This document shows, piece by piece, positions 44,050 through 55,441 of a stretch of 64,000 nt of DNA. The DNA comes from Siphonodentalium dalli (lineage: Eukaryota; Mollusca; Scaphopoda; Gadilida; Siphonodentaliidae). A model generated the notes under the pieces. It saw only the letters and a list, made by a program, of their open reading frames with translations. It had not been told where the DNA came from and made no database searches. Within the stretch, counting starts at the first letter, position 1; the number at the start of each line of letters is the position of its first letter. Location: positions 97,795,319 through 97,859,318 of the forward strand of contig CP136066.1 of the NCBI GenBank assembly GCA_032622095.1, given 5' to 3'. A program made the translations under genes and the position numbers.

Positions 44050-45580
44050 ATGTCTGCTTAACAAGTGGAGCTAGTGCTTGAACTGTTATGGCCTAGCTTA
44101 GGTTTAAGTCAATTGTATAGTAGCTAATAGGCTGAATTACCAAATTTAGTTCCTATCAGATGAAAAATGGTTGATTTATCGAAGCATGCATGAATTCTAT
44201 GATTTATCAAAGCACGCATGCATTCTATGTCAAAGGGCCATAACTCCATTAAAAAAAATCAGATCAAACCCATATTCAAACTCTATGGACAGACGCGAGA
44301 AAAGAGGGACGGACGGACGAACGACAAGTGGTCAATCCAGACGTCGACACTATGTGTACCATACTATGGGTACACATAAAAATGGTATGCACCCGTCGAG
44401 CGGTCACCCGAGGATCCATATGAAGTTTAGTGATGATCGGATGAGGCTATGCTTTGTTGGGTGTGCTAAAGGATTTAGTCATGCAAAGAGTAAAATCCAA
44501 AATGGTTGCCGGCGGCCTTGTTTTTCATGGAAAATCGTTCAAATTCAATAACTCAAATCTAGAGGTGATCCTAGACTCATATACCGAATATCGTTGAAAT
44601 CGGTTAATTTTTTTTGAGTTATCGCGCTCAATATCGTGATACATGAATGATCAAAGTCCCACAACTCTCGTATTGTATAACCTGATTTTCGAACTTGTTC
44701 GAGATATTGTTGCAACAGACCCATATACCAAATATGAATGAAATTTGTTGACTTTTGTTTGAGTTATCACGCTAACAGTGTCACGCCCCGTCCGGATGCC
44801 TGGACACCCGCCCAGAAATCCAGCCTACAGACCTCGCCAAACCATAAGTCGAGTTTAAAAAAAAAAAACGTGACTAGAATATCGGACAAACCTGGCTTTT
44901 TAACTCAATATGAACTGAATCAGTTGACGCTAGTTCAAGACGGTCATAAAATTGCTAAAAATTATATAAACTCAGGTAAAAAAGAAAATTGGACAAACCT
45001 GGTTTCTAAATCGATCGAGATATTGTTGTGAAAGATCCATACACCCAATAAGAATGGAATCGGTTGAATTTTGTGTATGTTATCATAGATTGCTAAAAAT
45101 AGACAAAATTTAAGGCCATAACTCATGTAAATAAATCAGACAAACCTGGTTTTCAAACTCAATTGAGATATTGTTGTGAAATAACATAACAAATGAGAAT
45201 GAAATCGGTTGACGTTTGTTCCACGTTTTCTAGCTAATGGTCCTAAAATTGCTAAAAAAAAAAAATAGACAAACTAAGGGCTGTAAGTAATCTAGAACAA
45301 GGGTCGGACAAATCTGATTTTAAAACTTGTTTGAGATATTGTTGTTTTTGACCCATATACAAAATATGAATGAAATTGGTTGAAGTTTGTTCAAGTTATT
45401 GTGCTAACAGATATAAAATTTTCTGATTTTCTGTGTGTAGCTGTCGCACGGACAATAAACTCACATACCAAACATTGTCAGAATCCATCAATAAACAATT
45501 ATGTTATATAGTTATGGGGTGGCCCATCCCTCGTCAAAACATAAGTCGAGTTTTGATAAAAAAAATCTTGACTATAAAAA
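44050..45580 (+). mobile_element. Cluster of diverged tandem-core elements
   Basis: 44220-44375: GGGCCATAACTCCATTAAAA, CCCATATTCAAACTC and GACGGACGGACGAACGAC. 44385-44530: one family Z unit (TAGTCATGCAAAGAGTAAAA, GGTTGCCGGCGGCC). 44535-45560: four to five degenerate units of about 200 bases with GAGATATTGTTGTGAAA and CCATATACCAAATATGAATG, each followed by a TTGACTTTTGTTTGAGTTAT-like phrase. Confidence 0.45.
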
Positions 45581-45641
45581 GATATGTAGTGTATTATAAA
45601 TAAGCAAAAATATGATATTTACGTATTTACGTAGTTTGACT

Positions 45642-46899
45642 GGCCAAACAAAAAAAGTGTTTTGATTCTCAGGCAATTTTTTTTGAGAATCGATGAGGGA
45701 GCGAGGGTTTTATTTTTATTTTTTATTTTTGTTATGGGGATAATGCCCATAGTTAGCATGGGTTATTATACCTTCCCAGGTTAAGAAAATGTAAGGAGAA
45801 CATTGTTTTGATATATAAGGCGACACCAATTTTTAAGTCTGGTTTACGAACACCTCCTACAACTTTTTTTTCATTTCATGACAAAAAATAAAACTTTTTT
45901 CTCCCAATTTTTTTTACACGCATACTGATTTTCATGTGCTGTCGCATCCGGTTCTGCTTATGAACATTTACAGATCCATATTTTCATGACAAAAAATGTC
46001 TTGTTTGGTTCTGAATTTCAATCAAAAACATTTTTTCACAATTTTTGTAAAATTTATGTAAAATTCCACGATTTACTTGATATAAATTGGGGGGACAATT
46101 TTTTTTATTTTTATTTTTTTCCCTCCTGCATCTACTTTTTTTCTCCCCACATGATCGTAAACCAGACTTAAAAATTGGTGTCGCCTAAACTAATGTATTC
46201 CACTATATAAAGAATGATCAATTATCACATTGTACTACCCGTACATCAAATCTGAAATAAAGAATGACATATATATATGACATTGTACTATCCGTACATC
46301 ATATAGGGATTTACCAGAATGATATATATATATACAATGTATATTTCAATTTACTGTTGTTGATATATTTGATATATGTATACCTTTTATAGTATATATC
46401 TATTTATATCTATCTTTATACTTTAATATTTATCCATCTATACTATAGTAACTATACATGCTAGCCATAAAAACTTCAAATACTATTATATTAAACCAGC
46501 ATACACATCGCCAATACGCACCATATTTCTTTCCGGTTTGCATTCCCAAAATTGGAAATCTCACAATTGTTTACCGCACGAAAAGTGGGTTATCTACCTT
46601 TTCGAATTGATAAAATGCCGAAATATTTGAACACATTTGACTTAATAAACTTGGGGTTTGGGCAGCTTGTGGTGACAATATACCTGGTAGTTATCATTGC
46701 CTAGTGTCTGTTTTTGAATACCAACACATTGTATGTCTATCATATTCGATGTTTGAAACATAACTAATTTCTGTTTTCTAGTTTCCTATTTTCGTGTTAT
46801 CATTTGACAGCTTCGGTAATCGTAATAAAATGGTTCAATGCGGGCCTTTTTTCCAGACGCGGCTATGCCCGAGAATCAAAACACTTTTTTTATTTGGCC
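45642..46899. mobile_element. DNA transposon remnant with 34-bp TIRs
   Basis: Left end GGCCAAACAAAAAAAGTG then TTTTGATTCTCAGGCA. The right end is its complement with about three differences. No transposase frame lies inside. It contains another complete small element at 45818-46186. Confidence 0.65.
45818..46186. mobile_element. 369-bp MITE with perfect 32-bp TIRs
   Basis: AGGCGACACCAATTTTTAAG + TCTGGTTTACGA at the left is exactly complemented at 46155-46186. The inside is T-rich with CATGACAAAAAATAAA and CATGACAAAAAATGTC. Nested in the element at 45642-46899. Confidence 0.8.
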
Positions 46900-47351
46900 T
46901 ATACATTGTGTACAACCCTATATTGTTTGAGATAAAGTAGATATTCTAAGTATAAAAGTTTCCTAAATGAAATTGCCAATAAGTTTAAGTGAAGGTATGT
47001 CTTCATGATCAGTTAATAAAAGCTAATGGAATTTGTGTTGGTGATATAGAGTACAGAAATGTGAACCATTGACTTATTTCTTGAAATTGCTGTTTTCTTG
47101 TATTTTCATTGTAGGGCATTCAGTCAAAAAATCAAATTCATTTTTAATTGTTCCATCATTGCATAATTTACCTAGAGGTTTGGTTTTTAGAAAGAATTTA
47201 ACTGTTATCATGGAGAAGTAACAATGGATGAAGTTCAATTTACACACCAATATCAGCTTTTATGAAAATGATCCAATAAGTATGGTATCATGAGCCCATT
47301 CATAAAACCATTATAGTGAATAAGAACATCATTATAATCAATAAATATGCT
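46900..47351. other. Intron sequence, nothing recognised
   Basis: AT-rich with no gene or repeat that I can support. Confidence 0.35.
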
Positions 47352-47355
47352 TTAA

Positions 47356-47817
47356 CCCTTTGAGTGCCAGGTCCGATTTTTGTATCAACCCATATACCCT
47401 GTGCCAATGCATTCTCTTATATATGCGAGTCGACCATAGGTCACCTCGCATTTATAAGAGAATGCATTGGCCTAACAATTTTTCATCATTTGTTATTATT
47501 TGTTACAATTTTTTCAATTTTAATAATTGTTTCTTATATTCTTTAACAGACTTATTTTGTAGGTTTAGTGCCAGGGAATCTTACGTTTTTCATGGGCATC
47601 AAAATTATTACTATGAATACTTGGTGATAGTTTTTTGTTATAAAATGCCCCTAAGGTTTTATCCAGTTTGTTTTTAAATTTGCTATAGCATGCTTAAGCA
47701 TACCCAAAAAAATTCAACCCAAAACAAATCTAAAAAAATAATTTTATTTTTTTTATTTTTTTTAGGGCCGATTTTACAGACCGTAAAAGATGAGATCGGC
47801 CATTGGCACTGAAAGGG
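47356..47817. mobile_element. TTAA-flanked MITE, 462 bp
   Basis: TTAA at 47352-47355 and 47818-47821. Ends CCCTTTGAGTGCCAGGTCCG and TCGGCCATTGGCACTGAAAGGG. Contains one GCCAATGCATTCTCTTATAT hairpin and a T/A-rich interior. Confidence 0.8.
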
Positions 47818-47856
47818 TTAAATACAAAAATGCCCTAAATAGTCAATTTAAAAAAA

Positions 47857-48068
47857 TCAGTTAAGTGTTAATTTGTAACAGGGATCAGCCTAAAGGGCGA
47901 CTTGAGATACATCTTCCTAAAATGTGCCACTTCTTCCTATTTTAGTCCAAGGGAGAAATAATTTCACTCTCCCTTGGACAAAAATAGGGAGAAGTGGTAC
48001 ATTTTAGTAAGATGTCTATCAAGTCGCCCTTTTGGCTGATCCCTGTTACAAATTAATACCTAACTGAC
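47857..48068. mobile_element. 212-bp palindromic MITE
   Basis: TCAGTTAAGTGTTAATTTGT and GTAACAGGGATCAGCC on the left are complemented by GGCTGATCCCTGTTAC and AAATTAATACCTAACTGA on the right. The centre is GTCCAAGGGAGAAATAATTT / ACTCTCCCTTGGAC. A one-arm fragment of the same family lies at about 49797-49875. Confidence 0.8.
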
Positions 48069-48570
48069 GTAATAAAATTAATAAATGAGAATCCTTGTTG
48101 GTTGTTGCTTATTAATAACAGATACCACAGACATATTATTTGTGAAAATAAAACACAATGATTTTTCAACTGAGGAGCCCAAAACATGAACTCCTAAAAA
48201 AATGGGAAATAACTCCCATTAAGGTCGGACATAGAATGTTGTAGATCAAAGGTGCCGCACTTTGAATCTGTGAAAGTGTACAGTAACTCTGCTGATGCGA
48301 ATAAGTCGTATTTGGGGTCCATCGCAATCGTCTGTGCTTTATACACATGGGCAACGATAAATATGGAAGTATACTGCATGCATCAATGATTGCTACTAAT
48401 GAAACGTTTATCTATACCTTTCTGGGAAATATGGCGATTAGTCGACTAGGAAATTGTTAATCGATTATCGCCAAAATTCAAGTCGATGTCAACTAGTCGA
48501 CTAACCGTTTCAACACTACTGAAAAGTAAAATATAAGTTTAAGTAGTGACATAAGTATACATATCGTATA
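48069..48570. other. Intron sequence, nothing recognised
   Basis: No gene. CGACTAGGAAATTGTTAATC / AACTAGTCGACTAACCG around 48437-48510 contains several GTCGACTA/TAGTCGAC words that could pair. Confidence 0.35.
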
Positions 48571-48743
48571 CAGTAATGCCCTAAATAATCGACTCCTTAA
48601 CCACAGCAGAATTATGGGTAATTTTCCAGGATTTAGTCGGAAATATGGCTTGTTGCCATTCATAGCCATATTTCCGACTAAATCCTGAAAAATTACCCAT
48701 AATTCTGCTGTGGTTAAGGAGTCGATTAGTTAGGACATTACTG
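48571..48743. mobile_element. pogo-type foldback MITE, 173 bp
   Basis: TA, then CAGTAATGCCCTAAATAATC ... GTTAGGACATTACTG, then TA. The centre is GGCTTGTTGCCATTCATAGCC. It lies 47 bases beyond the donor of TRAF exon 3. Confidence 0.8.
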
Positions 48744-48790
48744 TACATCTATAACACAAAAAGTGGGGGGGGGGGGTGGGAAATCATTAC

Positions 48791-48961
48791 CTGCATAAGG
48801 ATAACCGGCACAATCTCTTTGCAGCTGTCACAGATTTGTGGTCGAAATTCGCAGTCCCTCTCTGTGTGTTCTTGTTGTTTTGAAAATGGAATGAGCAGAT
48901 TGCAGCCTAGACTTTTATGTGGACACACAACTGGCCTCAGTTCACATAGCTTTGTGTGTTT
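48791..48961 (-). CDS. TRAF-like gene, exon 3: zinc fingers 1 to 3
   Basis: A 57-codon exon in phase 0, acceptor TATTAATACAG, donor GTAATG. It encodes KHTKLCELRPVVCPHKSLGC, NLLIPFSKQQEHTERDCEFR and PQICDSCKEIVPVILMQ, residues 125-181. His126 and Cys130 close finger 1. Cys137, Cys144, His156 and Cys161 form finger 2, with the VxCPHKxxGC signature of TRAF zinc fingers. Cys168 and Cys171 open finger 3. The next exon boundary falls inside finger 3, as in other TRAF genes. This is the clearest single TRAF exon in the window. Confidence 0.95.
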
Positions 48962-48984
48962 CTGTATTAATAGAAGCAAGGTTA

Positions 48985-49290
48985 ATCCTTCCTTTACTAA
49001 ATACTCATCGACTGGTACAGTAATGCCCTAAGTAATCGACTCCTTTAACCACAGCAGAATTATGGGTAACCTTTCAGGATTTAGTCGGAAATATGGCTTG
49101 TTGCCATTCATCGGAAAGCTCTCCCCGAGAGCTTTCCGATGAATGGCAACAAGCCATATTTCCGACTAAATCTTGAAAAGTTACCCATAATTCTGCTGTG
49201 TTTAAGGAGTCGATTAATTAGAGCATTACTGGTAGTTCCCTTAGGAAATGTTCAAATAAGTTCAATGTTGAACTTATTATTTGAATATTT
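48985..49290. mobile_element. TTAA-type MITE carrying a nested foldback MITE
   Basis: TTACTAAATACTCATCG at 48997 and the continuation TAGTTCCCTTAGGAAATGTTC at about 49233, with its complement AATATTTGAA-type arm, belong to the AAATACTCATTGATGAG family. The two pieces are separated by the MITE at 49018-49231. Confidence 0.65.
49018..49231. mobile_element. pogo-type foldback MITE, full length 214 bp
   Basis: CAGTAATGCCCTAAGTAATC, full arms with CGGAAAGCTCTC/GAGAGCTTTCCG at the centre, right end GAGCATTACTG. It is inserted at the TA of GATGAGTAGTTC in the surrounding MITE. Confidence 0.8.
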
Positions 49291-49641
49291 GAAAAATAAT
49301 ACCAATGAAATTAGAACCACTTGCAGTATTATTTTCAAAATATATTTCAATGCTTGGATGTTCATGCATTATACAAACCAAAAAGAAAACTTTAAGATTA
49401 TCAGAAAAAGCAAAGGGAATTTTCAAATACATGTTAAAATGTATAAATTTATGGTCGGCAGTGTACATAGGTTGTGGACATCGCATTGTAAAGCCGAGCG
49501 GCAGGATGATTTATTATTTTAATTTTTAGCAGGCCATAATACGCACCAAGCAGACCCTATATTTATGAGGAGGCAGGTGTCTGAGAAACATAACACTAAT
49601 TTTGTTTGGCCTATTAAAGATATGTATAGTTTTATACATAC

Positions 49642-49746
49642 ATCAAGATCCTTCCATTTTGGTGTCTGTTGGCAGCCGAATTGCTTGAAAGGGCAGAAGA
49701 CAGGAAGTAAGCGAATTTCTCTTCTGGCACTGGAGTCTCGATTTAT
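49642..49746 (-). CDS. TRAF-like gene, exon 2: RING end and zinc finger 1
   Basis: A 35-codon exon in phase 0, with acceptor CTAAATTCCACAG and donor GTATGT. It encodes INRDSSARREIRLLPVFCPF and KQFGCQQTPKWKDLD, residues 90-124. The xDxSARREI segment is the conserved link between RING and first zinc finger (compare DNCCKREI in TRAF3). Cys107 and Cys114 start finger 1 (CPFxxxGC). It was placed by splice sites and homology, and it joins exons 1 and 3 without a frame break. Confidence 0.92.
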
Positions 49747-49796
49747 CTGTGGAATTTAGAAGGCTCATATTAAAATACACATGTATGTCAAATACA

Positions 49797-49996
49797 GGGA
49801 CCAGCCTGGAGTACATGTAGAGGGCGACTTGGGAGACATCTTTTCCCTAAAAATGTGCCACTTACCCTGGGGAGAAGTGACTCATATACCAGTATCCATA
49901 TTTCAAAACAGCATAATTAAATTTCCGACTAAATCCTGAAAAGTTACCCATAATTTTGCTGTGGTTAAGGAGTTGATTATTTAGAGCATTACTGTA
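49797..49996. mobile_element. Two MITE half-copies
   Basis: 49797-49875 is one arm of the 47857-48068 palindrome (GGGACCAGCCTGG, GAGGGCGACTTGGGAGACAT). 49923-49996 is the right arm of the pogo-type foldback MITE, ending GAGCATTACTG and TA. Confidence 0.6.
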
Positions 49997-50154
49997 AATG
50001 TGCTCCTGTATTGAATAATACTTATTGGATCACAAAAGAAAGGAGATGTTAGAGAGTAAAGTGAACTTTACTTTAGCATTTATGAATTCTCCCCTTATAC
50101 CAGTCTATTTCTCACCAATAATACATATATATACGTTTATGAAGAATATAGATC

Positions 50155-50545
50155 CAGAAGATGAGGCCTAAGCAGAATGAGGTATCAGAAGGTTGGCAAC
50201 TTCACCCTCTGGGGACCTCATTCTACTTAGGCCACATCTTCTGGGAGGTATCTACATGTATATTGTCTTAAATTAACATTTTTTAGTTACTTTTTCCCTT
50301 CTGGGAAGTTTCTATATCTCCTAATTAGCAGAAGATAAAATGCATAATCGAGGTGATAAACATTGGGTGAACATCACCAACTTCAACTGGGGAACTTCAA
50401 TCTGATCCTAGGTCTCCCATATCGGTCGAGGCCTAAGCAGAATGAGGTTCCCAGAGGGAGAATTTTGTGATGCTAGCCTGCCAGCGATATAGTGTCACTA
50501 AATTCACCCTCTGGTGACCTCATTCTGCAAATGACCGACACACTA
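50155..50545. mobile_element. Two GAATGAGGTCCC palindromic MITEs
   Basis: The first (about 50157-50250) is compact, with CTAAGCAGAATGAGGTATCA and GGGGACCTCATTCTACTTAG. The second (about 50430-50540) has CTAAGCAGAATGAGGTTCCC and CACCCTCTGGTGACCTCATT. Confidence 0.6.
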
Positions 50546-50574
50546 TATGCAGACTTACATAAATAGTAATCCCT

Positions 50575-51022
50575 CTGCACTTGTATTATCTGTTGGAATC
50601 TGCTTATATATTTCCCGAGCATTCATCCACATGAATGGAACATAATCCGAACATTCCCATGTGTATTTTTATAACCGAAGGGAGAATCCATTCCATAAAG
50701 AAACGGATACATGTAACTGCTTCAAATTTGCTCCTTTTAAAAAAAATCCAATATCCATATACAGTAATGCCCTAAATAATCAACTCTCCTTAACCACAGC
50801 AGAATTATGGGTAATTTTTCAGGATTTAGTCGGAAATATGGCTTGTTGCCATTCATCGGAAAGCTCTCAGTGAGAGCTTTCCGATGAATGGCAACAAGCC
50901 ATATTTCCGACTAAATCCTGAAAAATTACCCATAATTCTGCTGTGGTTAAGGAGTATTTTATTTAGGGCATTACTGTACTTTTAAAACTGATGGGAGAAT
51001 CCATTCAGAAAAGAAAGGGTTA
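50575..51022. mobile_element. TTAA-type MITE interrupted by a foldback MITE
   Basis: 50575-50717 carries right-half features of the AAATACTCATTGATGAG family (TATTATCTGTTGGAATCTGC, GGGAGAATCCATTCCATAAA). 50762-50976 is a full pogo-type foldback MITE (TA at both sides, CGGAAAGCTCTCAGTGAGAGC centre). 50977-51022 is another right end, GGGAGAATCCATTCAGAAAA then GAAAGGGTTAA. Confidence 0.65.
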
Positions 51023-51311
51023 ACTACTTCCAATTTGCTCCTTTTTGAAATCCAATAATACACGAAAGTTTAATAGATCATGACATGAATCTCTACTCTG
51101 GCTGACGCCCGTATAGATCATATTCCACCAGTACAAAACCTGGGAACTTTTGGAAGTTTTGACAGGAAACCTTATAAAGTCGAAAAATAACGCGGGGAAT
51201 ACATTTCTTAGTTATTATCTATTCCTTAATAATTGACTTGACTGTAGGTGAATGTCCCAGTTCAAAATTGCATGCCCTTCTGTGTTCTTTATGAGCCGAT
51301 ATCTTAATAAA

Positions 51312-53386
51312 TGAAAGTGTCAATGACACTGTAGCTCAACTTGGAAAGGAAATAATTTAATGTGTTACTGTCAATGGAGTGATTAGGAATGTGGAAAGTT
51401 GAATGTCTAATTTACTGGTTTATCAACATGAAGAGATATATATATACATGTATATAAAAGTAAAATCTAAGATGGTTGCTGGCGGCTATGTTTTCCAACA
51501 ATTCAAAAACATTTGATAGCTTTAGTCATGCAAAGAGTAGAATCCAAGATGGCTGCTGGCAGCCATGTTTTAATGCCGAATAACACCAAAATTACTCATC
51601 TACATCTACATGTCAAAAGTCAAGACAAATTTCATAATAATCTGACCAAAGGTACGACCTGTAGCCCATGCTAAAGGATTTAGTCATGCAAAGAGTAAAA
51701 TCCAAGATGGCTGCTGGTGGCCATGTTTTTTGGCCGAATGACCCCAAAATTACTTGTTCCCATCTACATGTCAATATTAACATCCATGACAAATTGTATG
51801 ATGATCAGATGAACAGTACGACCTGTAGCCCGTGCTAATGGATTGAATTTTGAAATCCAAGATGGCCACTGGCGGCCATGTTTTTTGTCCGAATGACCCC
51901 AAAATGACTCGTTCCCATCTATATTCCAATTTCAACAGCCATGACAAATATTTTGATGATCAGACTAAAGGTACGACCTGTAGCCTAGCTGTGCTAAAGG
52001 ATTTAGTCATACAAAGAGTAAAATCCAAGATGGCTGCTAGCGGCCATGTTTTTTGGCCGAATGACCCCAAAATTACTCGTTCCCATTTAGATGTCATTGT
52101 TAACATCCATGACAAATTTCATGATGATCTGACGAACAGTACGACCTGTAGCCCGTGCTAATGGATTAAATTTTGAAATCAAAGATGGCCGCTGGTGGCC
52201 ATGTTTTTCGTCCGAATGACTCCAAAATGACTCGTTCCCATCTACATTCCAATTTCAACAGCCATGAAAAATTTCATGATGATCAGACTCAAGGTACGAC
52301 CTGTAGTCCGTGCTAAAGGATTTAGTCATACAAAGAGTAAAATCCAAGATGGCTGCTGGTGGCCATGTTTTTTGGCCGAATGACCCCAAAATGACTCGTT
52401 CCCATCTACATGTCATTATTAACATTCATGACAAATTTTATGATGATCAGAATAAAGGTACGACCTGTACATAGCCCGTGCTAAAGAATTTAGTCATACA
52501 AAGAGTAAAATCCAAGATGGCCGCTGGCGGCCATGTTTTTTGGCCAAATGACCCCAAAATTACTCGTTCCCATCTACATGTCAAAATTAACATCCATGAC
52601 AAATTTCATGATGATCAGGCGAAGAGTACGACCTGTGGCCCGTGCTAATGGATTAAATTTTGACATCAGAGATGGCCGCTGAGGCGCTGACGGCCATGTT
52701 TTTTGTCCTAATGACCCCAAAATGACTCGTTCCCATCTACATTCCAATTTCAACAGCCATGACAAATTTCATGATGATCAGACTAAAGGTACGACCTGTA
52801 GCCCATGCTAAAGGATTTAGTCATACAAAGAGTAAAATCCAAGATGGCTGCTGGTGGTCATATTTTTTGGCCGAATGACCCAAAAATGACTCGTTCCCAT
52901 CTACATGTCATTGTTAACATCCATGACAAATTTTATGATGATCCGACCAAAGGTACGACCTTTTTAGTCATGCAAAGAGTAAAATCTAAGATGGCTGCCA
53001 GCGGCCATGTTTTTTGGCCGAATGACCCCAAAATTACTCGTTCCCATCTACATGTCAATATTAACAACCATGACAAATTTCATGACAATAAGACGAACAG
53101 TACGGCCTGTAGCCCGTGCTAATGGATTGAATTCTGAAATCCAAGATGGCCGCTGGCGGCCATGTTTTTTTCCAATTGACCCCAAAATGACTCGTTTCCC
53201 ATCTACATGTCAATGTCAACATCCATGACAAATTTCATAATAATCAGACCAAAGGTACGAACTGTAGCCCGTGCTAAAGGAAATTGTTGACGAATCATGC
53301 ACACAAGCACACACACACGCACGACGGGCACGACGGATACCAAGCCATGGCAATAGCTCAAACTTTACAAAGTAAAGTTGAGCTAA
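51312..53386 (+). mobile_element. Family Z element, copy 3 (longest, about 12 core units)
   Basis: It starts GAAAGTGTCAATGACACTGT and GCTCAACTTGG. Core units occur at about 51465, 51541, 51699, 51857, 52021, 52177, 52337, 52509, 52661, 52836, 52982 and 53141. It ends with CACACGCACGACGGGCACGA and the stem-loop AGCTCAAACTTTAC / GTAAAGTTGAGCT at 53355-53384. Two alternating unit types are visible, one after AAAGAGTAAAATCC and one after TTGAAATCC. Confidence 0.7.
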
Positions 53387-54680
53387 CAATGAATTAATTA
53401 ACCAGGAGAAATTCCATAATTGTAAGTGACGGAAAGCAAAATCGCTCACAAATTAATTTAAATCATAAAAGTTCGAGTCGGGACCTTCACCCACATGTAC
53501 AGTGAAGTACATTATTAAGGAAGAGGTAATAATTAAGAAATATGTTCCATGCATTATGCTTTTCACTTTATAAGGTTCCCTGTCAAAACATCAAAAAGTT
53601 CCAAGGTTTGTCCTGGTGGAATATGATCTCTACAGGCATTAGCTAGAGATTCATGGCATGATCTAGAGGGGTTAATAGTCAACCAAAGAGCATAAATCCA
53701 AAATTAGCCAAAATATATGAATAGAAACACAGTACACATATTAAACTCCTTCCCTTGGTAACAGATTCTTGTCCCCACCCTACCTGACACTGCACTACAA
53801 TCTGTTAACAAATATATACTGGAGCTGTGCTGTAATATATTCTGGGATTTTCCCAGGTTATTTTAAGCTGGAATTCCTATAGTTTTGTTTGAAGAAGTCA
53901 GTGTACCGGTAATTACTTTGGAAACAAAAGCTGAAGTTTTGTAATATTTATTAGATGTAGCACAATGCAAAGAAGAATAAAATATGCCATTGAAGTTATG
54001 AACATAGGAATATATGTACATGTATCTCATTATAAGACAGGTATTGTTCCCCAACTTAAGTGAGAATTCCAGGATTCCCATGCAAATCGATGGAGCAAAA
54101 GTTAAACTGCAGAATGAAAGTGTTCCAGGGCAGGACTTACTATGACATAGAACAAAATACTTAGTTACCCGGCGGATGAGTTCGTAACATGCTTCATTAA
54201 TAGCATGATAGTAGCTTTATATTTAATTTTATAATGATTTTTGAAAAGTATGTAAAGTGTCGTAATACAGACAAATTTTCTCAATAATTAATTTATAGTG
54301 AGAAGAAAATAATTTATATAGCCGATTGGCCAGTTAAATGTCATGACTGTTCAATGATATACCTGCTTTTGGTAGTTCCCTAAAATCTGCTTCATATTTA
54401 ACTTTTGCTGGGAAGATTTTCATAGAAAACAAACCTTTTGGGTCCAATGAAACATCCCAAACAATTGCTACTTAAGAGCTGTCTCAGTACATCTTGTTAA
54501 GTTTAAAACAACTATATGTATGTAAAGATAAGAGCCAAGCAAAGATACATTTGCTTTGTTCTTAGAATCCAATTAAAAGAATGGTGCTGAATTAATCTGA
54601 AGGACTTAAAGTATCTGAGAATCAAATGAAAGTAGAGGTGGGAAAACTGGAGGCTGATGTCGAAACATTCTCATTTAAAG
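53387..54680. other. Intron sequence, nothing recognised
   Basis: No gene or strong repeat that I can support in this 1.3-kb part of the first intron. Confidence 0.35.
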
Positions 54681-55025
54681 ATGCATAGTCCGAATTAACA
54701 CTCGCAAATTACTATCTCCTTGGCTTCAGGATAAAAAATATTTGATTTGAGTCGAAGAACCCACCCATCAAAACTCAGAGTGATCAGATATCGATTTTTT
54801 AAATCTATTATTTTTCAGCACCAATAATTTTTAGTGGCTCACTAAAAGTCGACAAGAAGACGGTCTCGGATCAAATTGCAGATGAAGATGGATAACTCTA
54901 AAATCAAATGGCTTTTTTGTGTCAGATATTTGACAAACCGGCAAAATTTCATTGAACAAAATGTCGATAAATAACAGGTTTAGGGAAATTTTATACTATA
55001 GTTGACTGTGGTTAGCATTATTTTT
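54681..55025. mobile_element. Diverged foldback-type element fragment
   Basis: Related to 41580 by CAAAACTCAGAGTGATCAGA and ATTTGATTTGAGTCGAAGAA, and to 15205-15545 by TTATACTATAGTTGACTGTG in inverse orientation. Confidence 0.5.
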
Positions 55026-55221
55026 TTCATCTTTTTAATTACCGTACATGTACACCATCATTCCGTTCAAATGTTCTGCGATTTGTTTTCTGTTTCTGTA
55101 AAACGAAACATGTAGCAAAATGGAAAAATCCTCCAATAATAGAACAATATCAATTCAAGAAAATAAAGGCAGATTTTGTATATGTGAAAAAACTGATTTA
55201 GTGGAATATCTTATCACTTAA

Positions 55222-55441
55222 CCCTTCCATGACAGGAGTTTCCTGAAATTTTGCGAAAACCCCATGCCTCGCAAATATAAGATAATACATTGGCCTAACA
55301 ATATTTACCATGACCTTGTAAGCCAATGCATTATCTTATATATGCAATGCAAGACTCCTTATGGGAGATTCGCATATGTAAGAGAATGCACTGGCACAGG
55401 ATCTTCAATGCTCCACCAGTGCAGCTCCCGTCATGAAAGGG
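55222..55441. mobile_element. TTAA-type MITE, 220 bp
   Basis: TTAA at 55218-55221. Ends CCCTTCCATGACAGGAGTTT and GCAGCTCCCGTCATGAAAGG, and the right flank is decayed to GATAAG. Contains the GCCAATGCATTATCTTATAT hairpin. Confidence 0.7.

Noticed and set aside
44171-44551. 126-codon plus-strand frame
   Set aside because: It spans an ACGGACGG tract and a family Z unit; only repeat sequence.
49139-49522. 127-codon plus-strand frame
   Set aside because: It begins in the foldback MITE (MNGNKP is MITE sequence, as at 28636) and has no domain.
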